NCBI GenBank assembly: GCA_046318595.1
Contig: JBKCTV010000010.1
Coordinates: 1-64,000, forward strand
Direction of reading: 5' to 3'
DNA length: 64,000 nt
Source: DAITMV01 sp046318595
Lineage (GTDB): Bacteria > Pseudomonadota > Gammaproteobacteria > Burkholderiales > Burkholderiaceae_B
Shown: positions 43,514 through 56,062 of the stretch, piece by piece
Numbering within the stretch: the first letter of the stretch is position 1
Layout: every line of letters starts with the position of its first letter
Made by a program: the position numbers and the translations under genes
Notes under the pieces: generated by a model
The model's database searches: none
The model's input: only the letters and a program-made list of their open reading frames with translations
What the model was told of the DNA's origin: nothing

Positions 43514-45175
43514 ATGGCTCAATTCGTTTATTCCATGCACCGCGTCGGCAAAATCGTGCCGCCGAAGCGGCACATCCTGAAAGACATTTCGCTGTCCTTT
43601 TTTCCCGGTGCGAAAATCGGCGTGCTCGGCCTGAACGGTTCGGGCAAGTCGAGCCTGCTGAAGATCATGGCTGGCGTGGATACCGACATCGAAGGCGAGG
43701 CCACGGCGATGCCCGGGATCGACATCGGTTATTTGCCGCAGGAGCCCGCGCTCGATCCAACACATACGGTTCGTCAGGCCGTCGAAAGCGGCCTGGGCGA
43801 GGTCATGCAGGCCAAGCAAAAGCTCGAAGCGGTCTATGCGGCGTATGCCGAACCCGACGCCGACTTCGACAAGCTCGCCGAAGCGCAAGCGCACCTGGAA
43901 GCGATCATCTCGACGGCAGGCAACGACATCGAACATACCTTGGAGATCGCGGCCGATGCTTTGCGGCTACCACCGTGGGACGCCACGATCGGCCATTTGT
44001 CGGGCGGGGAAAAACGGCGCGTGGCCCTGTGTCAGCTGTTGCTGTCCAAGCCCGACATGCTCTTGCTGGATGAACCGACCAATCACCTGGACGCTGAGTC
44101 AGTCGATTGGCTGGAGCAGTTTTTGCAGAAGTTTCCGGGTACCGTCGTGGCTGTGACCCACGACCGTTATTTTCTGGACAATGCCGCTGAATGGATCCTC
44201 GAGCTCGACCGTGGTCACGGCATTCCGTGGAAAGGCAATTACAGTTCTTGGCTAGACCAGAAACAGGATCGTCTGAAACAAGAGGAATCGGGTGAAAGCG
44301 CGCGGCAGAAAGCGCTGAAAAAAGAACTGGAATGGGTACGGCAAAACCCCAAAGGGCGACAAGCCAAGTCGAAAGCGCGGATTGCCCGCTTCGAAGAGCT
44401 GTCGAGCTTCGAATATCAAAAAAGAAACGAAACCCAGGAAATTTTCATTCCTGTGGCAGAGCGACTCGGCAACGAGGTCATTGAGTTCGTTAATGTCTCG
44501 AAAGCCTATGGCGATCGTCTGCTGATCGACAACTTAAGTTTCAAAATCCCGGCGGGTGCGATCGTTGGCATCATCGGTCCGAACGGCGCGGGCAAATCGA
44601 CTTTGTTCAAAATGATCGCCAGCAAGGAACAGCCCGACAGCGGCGAGGTCAAGCGCGGGCCGACCGTGAAAATGGCATATGTGGATCAAAGCCGTGATGC
44701 CCTGGAAAACGATAAAACTGTCTGGGATGCGATTTCGGATGGCGCCGATACGTTGACAGTCGGCAAATTCGAAATGTCGTCGCGAGCCTACGCAGGGCGG
44801 TTCAATTTCAAAGGTGGCGACCAGCAAAAAATCGTCGGCAAGCTGTCCGGCGGCGAACGCGGCCGGTTACATCTGGCAAAAACCTTGATCGCAGGCGGCA
44901 ATGTCCTGTTGCTGGACGAGCCCTCGAACGACCTCGATGTCGAAACCCTTCGCGCCCTGGAAGACGCTTTACTAGAATTTGCCGGTTCGGTTCTGGTCAT
45001 CAGCCACGACCGTTGGTTTCTGGATCGAATCGCCACGCATATACTGGCCTGTGAAGGCGAGTCGCAATGGACTTTTTTCGATGGCAACTACCAGGAATAC
45101 GAAGCTGATAAACGCAAGCGGCTAGGCGAAGAAGGTTCGAAGCCAAAAAGGATTCGATATAAAGCCCTGAAATAA
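43514..45175 (+). CDS. ettA: Energy-dependent translational throttle protein EttA (ABC-F)
   Basis: A 553-residue ABC-F ATPase that binds the ribosomal E site and controls the first peptide bond at low ATP. Two nucleotide-binding domains are complete: Walker A GLNGSGKSS and GPNGAGKST, signatures LSGGEKRR and LSGGERGR, Walker B LLLDEPTNHLD and LLLDEPSNDLD. The long inter-domain linker (KQDRLKQEESGESARQKALK) is the tRNA-interaction motif. The ATG at 43514 gives the usual start MAQFVYSMHRVGK. Confidence 0.98.
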   Translation: MAQFVYSMHRVGKIVPPKRHILKDISLSFFPGAKIGVLGLNGSGKSSLLKIMAGVDTDIEGEATAMPGIDIGYLPQEPALDPTHTVRQAVESGLGEVMQAKQKLEAVYAAYAEPDADFDKLAEAQAHLEAIISTAGNDIEHTLEIAADALRLPPWDATIGHLSGGEKRRVALCQLLLSKPDMLLLDEPTNHLDAESVDWLEQFLQKFPGTVVAVTHDRYFLDNAAEWILELDRGHGIPWKGNYSSWLDQKQDRLKQEESGESARQKALKKELEWVRQNPKGRQAKSKARIARFEELSSFEYQKRNETQEIFIPVAERLGNEVIEFVNVSKAYGDRLLIDNLSFKIPAGAIVGIIGPNGAGKSTLFKMIASKEQPDSGEVKRGPTVKMAYVDQSRDALENDKTVWDAISDGADTLTVGKFEMSSRAYAGRFNFKGGDQQKIVGKLSGGERGRLHLAKTLIAGGNVLLLDEPSNDLDVETLRALEDALLEFAGSVLVISHDRWFLDRIATHILACEGESQWTFFDGNYQEYEADKRKRLGEEGSKPKRIRYKALK

Positions 45176-45198
45176 TTAAACATTTCAAGTTTTATTAG

Positions 45199-45229
45199 GG
45201 CGCGAATGCGACTACAAGCGTTGCGCGCC
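45199..45229. terminator. Hairpin between convergent ettA and glmM
   Basis: GGCGCGAATGC (45199-45209) pairs with GCGTT-G-CGCGCC (45218-45229) in an 11-bp stem with one bulge and one T-G pair. No clear T run follows on either strand, so an intrinsic terminator role is uncertain. Confidence 0.35.
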
Positions 45230-45252
45230 GAAAATCGTTTATCGTTACCGTG

Positions 45253-46590
45253 CTAATCCATGATGATCGATGCGGCCAGCTCCGCAGCCATGGCTTCCGA
45301 GCGGGAAGAATTGGCTGTTTCGACCATGATACGTAACAGCGGCTCGGTGCCGGATGCCCGGACCAGCACGCGTCCATGGCCTTCCAACTGAGCCTGGGCG
45401 CGTTGCAGGCCAGTTTGTAAAGCGGTGTCTTGCTCCCAGCGATATCCCGGTTTCAATCGAACGTTTTTCATCACCTGCGGAAACAGCTGCAAATCCTGAG
45501 TGAGAGCTGGAAGCGTTTTACCGGCCAGACGTAAGGCGAGCAGTAATTGCAGTGCGCTGATGATGCCATCGCCGGTCGAATGCGTGTCCAGACAAAGCAA
45601 ATGGCCCGAGCTTTCGCCACCGATGTGCCAGCCTTTTTCAAGCAGTCGCTCATGGACGTAACGATCACCCACCTTGGCACGCTCAAATGCGATGCCGTGA
45701 CGCGAAAACGCCATTTCGAGCGCCATATTCGACATCAAGGTGCCGACGACCCCCTCGAGCGCCCGCGCACGGTGGCGTTGCATGGCAATTACATACAAGA
45801 TTTCGTCGCCATTATAGAGTCGGCCGGTATGATCGACGACGATCAAACGGTCGGCATCGCCGTCCAGCGCAAACCCGATATCGGCACCAGCCTGCAATAC
45901 GGCCTGGCGCAGGAAATCCGGATGGGTCGCGCCGACGCCTTCATTGATATTGAAACCGTCCGGCTCGGCTGCAATAACCGTAGTTTGGGCACCCAGCTCG
46001 GTAAAAACGCTCCCCGCTATGTCGTAAGCAGCGCCATGCGCGCAGTCGACGACGATCTTAAAACCCGCCAAGTCCAGCCGGTTCGGAAATGTACTTTTAC
46101 AAAACTCGATATAGCGGCCAGCGGCGTCGCGCAAGCGCTTTGCTTTGCCCAGCTTTTCCGACGGAACACACTGCAGCGGCTGATCCAGGAGCGATTCGAT
46201 CTCGGCCTCCAGCGCATCCGGCAGTTTGGTGCCATGCTCGGAAAAAAACTTGATGCCGTTGTCGTCGAATGGGTTATGGGATGCACTGATGACGACACCT
46301 GCCGTCAAATGCAAGGTGCGCGTCAAGTAAGCGATCGCCGAGGTGGGCATCGGGCCGGCCAGGGTAACGTTCACCCCCGCAGCGGAAAACCCGGCCTCCA
46401 GCGCCGCCTCCAACAAATAACCGCTGACACGGGTGTCCTTACCGATCAAAACTCTCGGTTTGGAGTGCGAATGCCGACGTACGAGCACCTGGCCCGCAGC
46501 ATTGCCTAGACGCATGACGAAATCGGGGGTGATAGGCGCCACACCTACCTTGCCACGCACACCGTCAGTGCCGAAATATCGACGAGACAT
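45253..46590 (-). CDS. glmM: Phosphoglucosamine mutase
   Basis: A 445-residue alpha-phosphohexomutase that turns glucosamine-6-phosphate into glucosamine-1-phosphate for peptidoglycan. The active serine is Ser102 in ISASHNPFDDNG. The metal loop LDGDADRLIVVD and the substrate loop GGESSGHLL are present, as is the phosphate-binding RASGTEPLLRI near the end. It is the last gene of rlmE-ftsH-folP-glmM and ends about 75 bases from ettA. Confidence 0.98.
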   Translation of the reverse strand: MSRRYFGTDGVRGKVGVAPITPDFVMRLGNAAGQVLVRRHSHSKPRVLIGKDTRVSGYLLEAALEAGFSAAGVNVTLAGPMPTSAIAYLTRTLHLTAGVVISASHNPFDDNGIKFFSEHGTKLPDALEAEIESLLDQPLQCVPSEKLGKAKRLRDAAGRYIEFCKSTFPNRLDLAGFKIVVDCAHGAAYDIAGSVFTELGAQTTVIAAEPDGFNINEGVGATHPDFLRQAVLQAGADIGFALDGDADRLIVVDHTGRLYNGDEILYVIAMQRHRARALEGVVGTLMSNMALEMAFSRHGIAFERAKVGDRYVHERLLEKGWHIGGESSGHLLCLDTHSTGDGIISALQLLLALRLAGKTLPALTQDLQLFPQVMKNVRLKPGYRWEQDTALQTGLQRAQAQLEGHGRVLVRASGTEPLLRIMVETANSSRSEAMAAELAASIIMD

Positions 46591-46621
46591 CGTTAATCCT
46601 GGGTATGAGCAAATGTCTATT

Positions 46622-47491
46622 TTACGCTGGTTCGCGGCGGCTCAAAGCCGCCCAGACCCTACAGGCATCGACCGTTGCCCGTACATCATGCACCCGCAGC
46701 ACACAGGCGCCGAGGCTCGCCGCAAAGAGAGCGGCAGCGACGGACCCAGCAAGGCGTTTTGCAGGGTCGGCTTGTGCAGTCAGCTCCCCGATCATGGATT
46801 TTCGGGAAACACCGACCAGCACACCCGCAATCGTGCTTAGTTCGCCGATAGCTTGTAACAGCGCTACATTATGCGCGGTAGTCTTGCCAAAACCGATCCC
46901 GGGATCGATCAACAGCCTTTCACGGGCAACCCCCCGGCTCAGCAAATGCTGCACTTGCCCATCGAGATATCGACCAACCTCGACAACCGGATCGCCGTAG
47001 TGCGGCGCCAGCTGCATAGTGTGCGGGTCGCCGCTCATATGCATGACGACCGCCCCCGCTTTCGACTCGGCCAATAAACGCTGTGCATCCCGATCGCGAA
47101 AGCCGCTGACGTCGTTCAGAATATCGACACCGGCCTGCAGGCCACGCTGCATGATGATGGGTTTGCGACTGTCGAGCGAAATCGGCACTTGCCATTCGCG
47201 CGCCGCTTCGATCACCGGCGCAAGCCGCCGCCATTCGGTTTCGGCATCGACTTCGAGAGCACCGGGCCGCGTCGATTCGCCGCCTATATCGAGGATGTCG
47301 GCTCCTTCATCGAGCAGCCGACGGGCATGGGCAATGCCGGGATTTACGTTGCCCATGGAAAAATACTCGCCGCCATCGGAAAACGAATCGGGCGTAAGGT
47401 TAACGACCCCCATGATCAGGGGCCGACACTCCGAGCGGCAATGCAGCTCTAGGCTAAAACGACCGGCCTGCCATAAGCTGCGCTGCTCCAT
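46622..47491 (-). CDS. folP: Dihydropteroate synthase
   Basis: A 289-residue TIM-barrel enzyme that joins p-aminobenzoate to the pterin in folate synthesis and is the sulfonamide target. Signature stretches are MGVVNLTPDSFSDGGEY, ILDIGGESTRPGA, PISLDSRKPIIMQRGL and LIDPGIGFGKT. The start at 47491 (MEQRSLWQAGRFSLEL) is 12 bases after ftsH, consistent with one operon. Confidence 0.97.
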   Translation of the reverse strand: MEQRSLWQAGRFSLELHCRSECRPLIMGVVNLTPDSFSDGGEYFSMGNVNPGIAHARRLLDEGADILDIGGESTRPGALEVDAETEWRRLAPVIEAAREWQVPISLDSRKPIIMQRGLQAGVDILNDVSGFRDRDAQRLLAESKAGAVVMHMSGDPHTMQLAPHYGDPVVEVGRYLDGQVQHLLSRGVARERLLIDPGIGFGKTTAHNVALLQAIGELSTIAGVLVGVSRKSMIGELTAQADPAKRLAGSVAAALFAASLGACVLRVHDVRATVDACRVWAALSRREPA

Positions 47492-47503
47492 CCTGCCTAT
47501 CGA

Positions 47504-49411
47504 TCAAGCAGCAGGGGCGGTCGTATTGGTCGGAGCCACACCGCCGGAGGGTGGATTGTGCGGTGTCGTACCTTCGGTATTACTTGCCAGAGCGCTGCCG
47601 AGCGGCGCTGGCGGCCGTACTGGCCTCCCAGCCATGATGTCCTTGATCTGCTCCGCATCGATGGTTTCCCATTCGAGCAAAGCATTGGTCATGATTTCGA
47701 CTTTATCGCGATTTTCCTGAAGAATTTTGCGGGCCAAGGCGTACTGCTCATCGACGATCCGGCGAATTTCTTGATCGACCTTGCTCAAGGTGGCTTCCGA
47801 AAGATTTTTGTGCGTCGTGATCGAGCGGCCCAGAAAAACTTCGCCCTCGTTCTCGGCATACACCATGGGCCCCAAGGCCTCGGTCATTCCGTAACGCGTC
47901 ACCATGTCACGGGCAATGTTGGTGGCGCGTTCGAAGTCGTTGGACGCGCCGGTCGAAATGTCGCCGATGAAGATTTCTTCGGCAACGCGCCCACCGAACA
48001 ACATACAGATCTGCGCCAACATCTGATTTTGATAGAGGCTGAAACGGTCCATTTCCGGCAAAGACCACGTCACACCCAAAGCTCGACCGCGTGGGATCAC
48101 AGTCACTTTATGCACTGGGTCGCAGCCTGGCAGTACAGAGCCGATGATCGCATGACCCGACTCGTGGTAAGCCGTGTTTTTTTTGTCCTCGGGCGTAATG
48201 ACCATCGACTTGCGCTCGGCCCCCATGAAAATTTTATCTTTGGCACGCTCGAAATCGTCCATGTCGACGAAGCGCTTATTGCCGCGTGCGGCAAACAGTG
48301 CCGCCTCGTTGACCAGATTGGCGAGATCTGCACCCGACATACCCGGCGTGCCGCGTGCCAGGATCATCGCATCGACGTCCGGCGAAATCGGCACTTTGCG
48401 CATATGGACTTTCAGAATCTGCTCGCGTCCACGGATATCTGGCAGACTGACGACCACTTGCCGGTCGAAACGGCCGGGCCGCAGCAAAGCGGGATCGAGC
48501 ACGTCCGGACGATTGGTCGCGGCGATCACGATGATGCCTTGGTTGGTCTCGAAACCATCCATTTCGACCAGCATTTGGTTGAGCGTTTGTTCCCGCTCGT
48601 CGTTACCGCCACCCAGACCGGCGCCACGTTGCCGTCCGACCGCATCGATTTCATCGATGAAAATGATACAAGGGGCTTGTTTCTTGGCTTGTTCGAACAT
48701 GTCGCGGACCCGGGCGGCGCCCACGCCGACGAACATTTCCACGAAATCCGAACCGGAAATCGAGAAAAACGGCACCTTGGCCTCACCGGCGATCGCCTTG
48801 GCAAGCAATGTTTTACCGGTCCCGGGCGAACCAACCATCAGCACGCCTCGCGGAATGCGACCGCCCAGCTTTTGAAAGCGCGTCGGGTCTTTCAGAAAAT
48901 CGACCAACTCTTGCACTTCCTCCTTGGCTTCATCGCAACCGGCAACATCGGCGAAGGTGACAGGATTGGTAGCCTCATCCAGCAACCTTGCCTTGGACTT
49001 GCCAAACGAAAACGCCCCACCCTTGCCACCGCCCTGCATTTGCCGCATGAAAAACACCCACACGCCGACCAAGAGCAGCATGGGAAACCATGCGACGAAC
49101 AAGGTCATCAGCAAAGACTGCTCTTCCTCCGGCTTGGCTTTGACCTGTACGCCATACTTGATCAGATCGCTGACCATCCACAAGTCGCCCGGCGCGTAAA
49201 CGACCATGTCGCGGTCTTCGCTCGTACGCGCGCGCAAGGTGCGCCCGTCGATCGTGACGCTTTTGACGCGACCAGCCTTGGCATCGTCCATGAACTGAGA
49301 GTACGAAGTTTCATTGGTACGCGCCTGGCGCGAATCGAACTGCTTAAATACCATGAACAAGACCAGGGTGATGACAACCCAAATGCCTGCTTTTGAGAAC
49401 GTATTATTCAA
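47504..49411 (-). CDS. ftsH: ATP-dependent zinc metalloprotease FtsH
   Basis: A 635-residue inner-membrane AAA+ protease that degrades misassembled membrane proteins and short-lived regulators. Two membrane helices lie near residues 8-24 and 101-121. Walker A GSPGTGKT is at 193-200, followed by IIFIDEIDAVGRQRG, the second region of homology (ATNRPDVLDPALLRPGRFD) and the zinc motif HESGH. The tail is Pro/Ala/Thr-rich. A possible sigma-32 element lies about 50 bases upstream. Confidence 0.98.
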   Translation of the reverse strand: MNNTFSKAGIWVVITLVLFMVFKQFDSRQARTNETSYSQFMDDAKAGRVKSVTIDGRTLRARTSEDRDMVVYAPGDLWMVSDLIKYGVQVKAKPEEEQSLLMTLFVAWFPMLLLVGVWVFFMRQMQGGGKGGAFSFGKSKARLLDEATNPVTFADVAGCDEAKEEVQELVDFLKDPTRFQKLGGRIPRGVLMVGSPGTGKTLLAKAIAGEAKVPFFSISGSDFVEMFVGVGAARVRDMFEQAKKQAPCIIFIDEIDAVGRQRGAGLGGGNDEREQTLNQMLVEMDGFETNQGIIVIAATNRPDVLDPALLRPGRFDRQVVVSLPDIRGREQILKVHMRKVPISPDVDAMILARGTPGMSGADLANLVNEAALFAARGNKRFVDMDDFERAKDKIFMGAERKSMVITPEDKKNTAYHESGHAIIGSVLPGCDPVHKVTVIPRGRALGVTWSLPEMDRFSLYQNQMLAQICMLFGGRVAEEIFIGDISTGASNDFERATNIARDMVTRYGMTEALGPMVYAENEGEVFLGRSITTHKNLSEATLSKVDQEIRRIVDEQYALARKILQENRDKVEIMTNALLEWETIDAEQIKDIMAGRPVRPPAPLGSALASNTEGTTPHNPPSGGVAPTNTTAPAA

Positions 49412-49459
49412 CGCCGTATCTCCTAGACGCCAGGACCGCTCCTGGACAATTCTTTATTA

Positions 49460-49467
49460 AATGGGGC
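49460..49467 (-). promoter_or_regulatory. Possible sigma-32 (heat-shock) -10 element for ftsH
   Basis: On the minus strand CCCCATTT matches the sigma-32 -10 consensus CCCCATNT and lies 49-56 bases before the ftsH ATG. A matching CTTGAA-type -35 is not clear. FtsH is heat-shock controlled in other proteobacteria, which makes the site plausible. Confidence 0.35.
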
Positions 49468-49529
49468 CAACAATTGCATTTTAAACCCAGGTGCGCAATA
49501 AATTTCTCACCCAAGGTAAATTAGCGTCC

Positions 49530-49557
49530 GGCCGACTGAAAACAGCGATGGTCGGCC
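49530..49557. repeat. Hairpin between rlmE and ftsH
   Basis: GGCCGAC (49530-49536) pairs with GTCGGCC (49551-49557) around a 14-base loop. It lies in the 260-base gap between rlmE and ftsH. In the direction of these genes no T run follows it, so it may be a weak terminator of rlmE or an mRNA structure in the ftsH leader region. Confidence 0.4.
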
Positions 49558-49671
49558 TTTGATCCAGACTCGTCGATAAGATAAGACAAGCCGTTATTCG
49601 ACAGGTTCGATTACTTTACTCTCATTTTTCGATGCCAACCTTCCCAAGCAGGGGGAACAGCGGCACAGGTT

Positions 49672-50304
49672 TTATTTCAGGCCTTTGCAGAGCAGAAAAA
49701 TTTCCGACGATTTGTCGCGCGACGCCTTGGGCTTGCGCGGCGCCACAGTCCGAAAATGCTTTTTCAACAACTCGACCAACTGACTGTACTGGCTGCCATG
49801 AAAACTCTTCATCAGCAAGGCACCATCGCGCTTCAAATGCGCTAGAGCGAACTCGAGCGTCAGCTCGCCGATATGCATCATGCGGGCGGCATCGGCCAAA
49901 GCGACGCCAGACAGGTTGGGGGCCATGTCCGACACGATCAGGTCGAGCGGCTCTTCGCCGACGACGGCGACCAGTTGTTGCCAAACCACTTCTTCACGAA
50001 AATCGCCCTGAAGAAAATGAACCCCGGCCACCGGCTCCATTTCCAGCAAATCCAATGCTATGATGGTGCCCCGGATTTCGCCGCCGGTGCCAACCATCGT
50101 ATTGCGCAAAAACTGCGACCAGCTGCCGGGCGCAGCGCCCAGGTCTAAAACTCGAATACCGGGCCGGATCAGTTTATCCTGCTCGGCGATTTCCTTGAGT
50201 TTATAGGCCGCACGTGAACGATAGCCGGCATGCCGGGCTTGTTTGACGTAGGGGTCGCTCAAATGCTCGTGCATCCATGCTTTATTGAATTTATTTTTGG
50301 CCAT
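49672..50304 (-). CDS. rlmE: 23S rRNA 2'-O-methyltransferase RlmE (RrmJ/FtsJ)
   Basis: A 210-residue SAM-dependent enzyme that methylates U2552 of 23S rRNA late in 50S assembly. The SAM motif VLDLGAAPGSWSQFL and the catalytic K-D-K-E elements (for example LDLIVSDMAPNLSG, LLMKSFHGSQYS) are visible, and the N-terminus is NKAWMHEHLSDPYVKQA. The ATG at 50304 gives the typical length. Its start is only 10 bases from that of divergent yhbY. Confidence 0.97.
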   Translation of the reverse strand: MAKNKFNKAWMHEHLSDPYVKQARHAGYRSRAAYKLKEIAEQDKLIRPGIRVLDLGAAPGSWSQFLRNTMVGTGGEIRGTIIALDLLEMEPVAGVHFLQGDFREEVVWQQLVAVVGEEPLDLIVSDMAPNLSGVALADAARMMHIGELTLEFALAHLKRDGALLMKSFHGSQYSQLVELLKKHFRTVAPRKPKASRDKSSEIFLLCKGLK

Positions 50305-50314
50305 CGAGCAAATA

Positions 50315-50773
50315 ATGTCTGAAATATGTGTATTGACCGCCAACGAGCGGAAAACGTTGAAACAATTGGCACACGGCTTGAAGCCGGTCGTCCTGATCGG
50401 CGACAAAGGCGCCAGCCCAGCGGTACTGAAAGAAATCGATCTGGCTTTAAGTGCTCATCAGTTAATTAAAATTCGGATGACCGGAGACGATCGTCAAGCG
50501 CGCCTGACGATGATCGAAACAATCACTGAAACGACCCAGGCCGTAGCTGTGCAGCATATCGGCAAACTCGTGGTTATTTACAGAAGCAACCCTCAAAAAG
50601 CACCCGTTGCCGCCGGCCCAGCGGTCAAGCCAGCAAAACCGGCCGCGCTAAAAACCGCCGCCAGCCCCACCAAAGCCCGATCAGCATCTGCAGCGAAAAC
50701 AGCACGCTCGACACCGCGTGCCAACGGCCAAACTGCCGGTTCAGGCTCGCGCCCTCGCCGGCCGAAGCCGTGA
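50315..50773 (+). CDS. yhbY: YhbY family ribosome-associated RNA-binding protein (CRM domain)
   Basis: A 152-residue protein: a CRM domain of about 95 residues (LKQLAHGLKPVVLIGDKGAS, GxxG-like loop, then HQLIKIRMTGDDRQ and HIGKLVVIYR) and a Pro/Ala/Lys-rich tail of about 50 residues. YhbY binds pre-50S particles. The tail is coded on DNA that also encodes, antisense, the end of the DUF4149 gene (149 bases shared). Divergent from rlmE by 10 bases. Confidence 0.9.
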   Translation: MSEICVLTANERKTLKQLAHGLKPVVLIGDKGASPAVLKEIDLALSAHQLIKIRMTGDDRQARLTMIETITETTQAVAVQHIGKLVVIYRSNPQKAPVAAGPAVKPAKPAALKTAASPTKARSASAAKTARSTPRANGQTAGSGSRPRRPKP

Positions 50774-51125
50774 CCATGTCATGCGCCAGCCGCACCATTT
50801 GTGGGTGAATGACGAAGAGCCCAACACCGGCCAGCCCCGCGACACTCACCAGCGCAGCTATCTGCCAACGCGACCATGCGGAAACATTCGGCCGCGCGAG
50901 TAAATAAAAAGCCAGCGGCAGCACCAAACCCAGCCAGCCGTAAATCATAAAGAGCCGACGTGCGACCAAACCGGCTTCGGGACGCGGCAACCACTTGAAC
51001 AGTGCCGGGGCGACGAGTAGCGCCAGTGTCCACATACCGCCTAGCCAAATCGCCCAGAGCGTAAACTCGACCAACAAGGAAAGCCGCCGCGCCGCTCGCA
51101 TTCCGTTTGATTCGATCATGTGCAT
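50625..51125 (-). CDS. DUF4149 membrane protein
   Basis: A 166-residue protein with four hydrophobic segments: LSLLVEFTLWAIWLGGMWTL, LFMIYGWLGLVLPLAFYLLA, IAALVSVAGLAGVGLFVIHP and VLFSLQMLIGLWWGW. Members of DUF4149 are common between greA and yhbY in betaproteobacteria; their function is unknown. The first ATG directly abuts the greA stop (TAA-ATG). The end overlaps the 3' part of yhbY by 149 bases on the other strand. Confidence 0.88.
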   Translation of the reverse strand: MHMIESNGMRAARRLSLLVEFTLWAIWLGGMWTLALLVAPALFKWLPRPEAGLVARRLFMIYGWLGLVLPLAFYLLARPNVSAWSRWQIAALVSVAGLAGVGLFVIHPQMVRLAHDMVTASAGEGASLNRQFGRWHAVSSVLFSLQMLIGLWWGWRRFLARPVLLA

Positions 51126-51598
51126 TTATTCGTAGCGCACATGGAGGACCTCATACTCGCGCATTCCGCCAGGCGCATGCACCTCGACGACGTCGCCGGC
51201 ATATTTTCCGATCAAGGCCCGGGCAAGCGGGCTGGAAATCGAGACCAGCCCGAGCTTGATATCGGCCTCGTCGTCGCCGACGATCTGATAGCGCACCTTT
51301 TCGCCATTGGTCAACTCTTCGAGATCGAGCGTGGCGCCAAAGACGATTCGCCCTTCGGCATCCAAAGTCTGGGGATCGATGACCTGCGCATTCGACAGCT
51401 TGGACTCAACCTCCTGAATGCGCCCTTCGATGAAACCTTGTTTTTCTTTTGCCGCATCGTATTCGGCGTTTTCGGAAAGATCGCCCTGAGCGCGCGCTTC
51501 GGCAATCGCCAAAATGACGGCCGGACGATCGACGGTTTTAAGGCGCTGCAACTCGGTTTTGAGCTTTTCGGCGCCTTTGACGGTAAGCGGAATGGTAG

Positions 51599-51602
<4 letters not shown>
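51126..51602 (-). CDS. greA: Transcription elongation factor GreA
   Basis: A 158-residue factor that restarts backtracked RNA polymerase by stimulating transcript cleavage. The N-terminal coiled coil has the tip acids in ARAQGDLSENAEYDAAKEKQ, and the C-terminal FKBP-like domain ends with SPLARALIGKYAGDVVEV. The ATG overlaps the carB stop by four bases, placing greA in the carAB operon as in Burkholderiales. Confidence 0.98.
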
Positions 51603-54847
<3,245 letters not shown>

Positions 54848-54853
54848 GTTGGC

Positions 54854-56062
54854 TTATCGGCTGGCGGAGCGTTGTTGTTCGGAGCTTGTTTGGTAGCGGG
54901 ACATATCGGCGACGAACCGGTCGAAGAGATAGGCCAGGTCGTGCGGCCCGGGGCTGGCTTCGGGATGCCCCTGGAAACAGAAAGCCGCGCGGCTAGTATG
55001 CGCTAAACCCTGGATCGACTGATCGAACAGCGATACATGCGTCACGCGGAGCTCGGGCGGCAAGCTGGCCGGATCGACCGCGAAGCCATGGTTTTGACTG
55101 CTGATCAACACCTGTCCGGTGTCGAGATCGTGGACCGGATGGTTGGCGCCATGATGGCCAAATTTCATTTTCAAGGTTTTGGCGCCGGCGGCCAGTGCGA
55201 GGAGCTGATGTCCAAGACAAATACCAAACATCGGCAGATTGGTATGGTTCAACAGCTGCCGGATCGCTGCAATTGCATCATCGCAGGGCTCCGGGTCGCC
55301 CGGGCCGTTCGACAGAAAAATACCGTCGGGGCGCAGGGCCTGGGCCTGCTCGGCGGTCGCCTGCGCCGGCAACACCGTGATGCGGCAGCCACGTTGCGCC
55401 AGCATCCGAAGGATGTTGCGTTTCACGCCGTAATCGAAAGCAACCACATGGTATGGCTGCTCGGTGGGCGTATGGAAGCCGGGCACCTCGTTGGCGCCCT
55501 GCAATTGCCATTCGCCTTCGCGCCACTCATAGGGCTTTTCAGTCGAAACGACTTTGGCGAGATCCATGCCAGCCAAACCCGGAAACCGCCGCGCAAGCTC
55601 GACGGCCTTGGCTGGGCCAGCGCCTGCCGCCGCATCTTCGGCCAGCAGACAGCCGGCCTGCGCCCCTTTTTCGCGCAATATTCGCGTTAACTTACGGGTA
55701 TCGATGCACGCGATGGCCGGCGTGCCGGTGCGCCGCAGGTAGTCCGCCAGGGTTTCGGTGGCGCGGAAATTCGAGGCGCGAATCGGCAGATCGCGAATGA
55801 CCAGGCCAGCCGCGAAAGGCCACTGGGCCTCGTCATCCTGGCGGTTGATGCCGACATTTCCGATGTGCGGATAAGTCAGGGTGACGATTTGTTTGGCGTA
55901 CGAGGGGTCGGTCAGGATTTCCTGGTAGCCGGTCAAGGCCGTGTTGAAAACGACCTCGCCCACGGTGTATGAGGCTGCGCCAATGGATATGCCTTCAAAC
56001 ACGGTACCGTCGGCCAGCGCCAGCCAGGCGCGCGGATGGGCACTTGTATTCAGGATCGACAA
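54854..56062 (-). CDS. carA: Carbamoyl phosphate synthase small subunit
   Basis: A 402-residue glutaminase subunit that passes ammonia to CarB. The class I amidotransferase nucleophile is the cysteine in MFGICLGHQLLALAAG, with HPVHDLDTG and the His/Glu pair in FCFQGHPEASPGP. No ATG occurs near the start. The TTG at 56062 (giving SILNTSAHPRAWLALADG) has CGGAG 6 bases upstream and was chosen; a TTG at 56098 would add 12 residues. Confidence 0.95.
   Translation of the reverse strand: MSILNTSAHPRAWLALADGTVFEGISIGAASYTVGEVVFNTALTGYQEILTDPSYAKQIVTLTYPHIGNVGINRQDDEAQWPFAAGLVIRDLPIRASNFRATETLADYLRRTGTPAIACIDTRKLTRILREKGAQAGCLLAEDAAAGAGPAKAVELARRFPGLAGMDLAKVVSTEKPYEWREGEWQLQGANEVPGFHTPTEQPYHVVAFDYGVKRNILRMLAQRGCRITVLPAQATAEQAQALRPDGIFLSNGPGDPEPCDDAIAAIRQLLNHTNLPMFGICLGHQLLALAAGAKTLKMKFGHHGANHPVHDLDTGQVLISSQNHGFAVDPASLPPELRVTHVSLFDQSIQGLAHTSRAAFCFQGHPEASPGPHDLAYLFDRFVADMSRYQTSSEQQRSASR

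Noticed and set aside
47558..49396. 612-codon plus-strand open frame opposite ftsH
   Set aside because: Antisense shadow of ftsH, caused by codon bias; His/Arg/Gln-rich translation.
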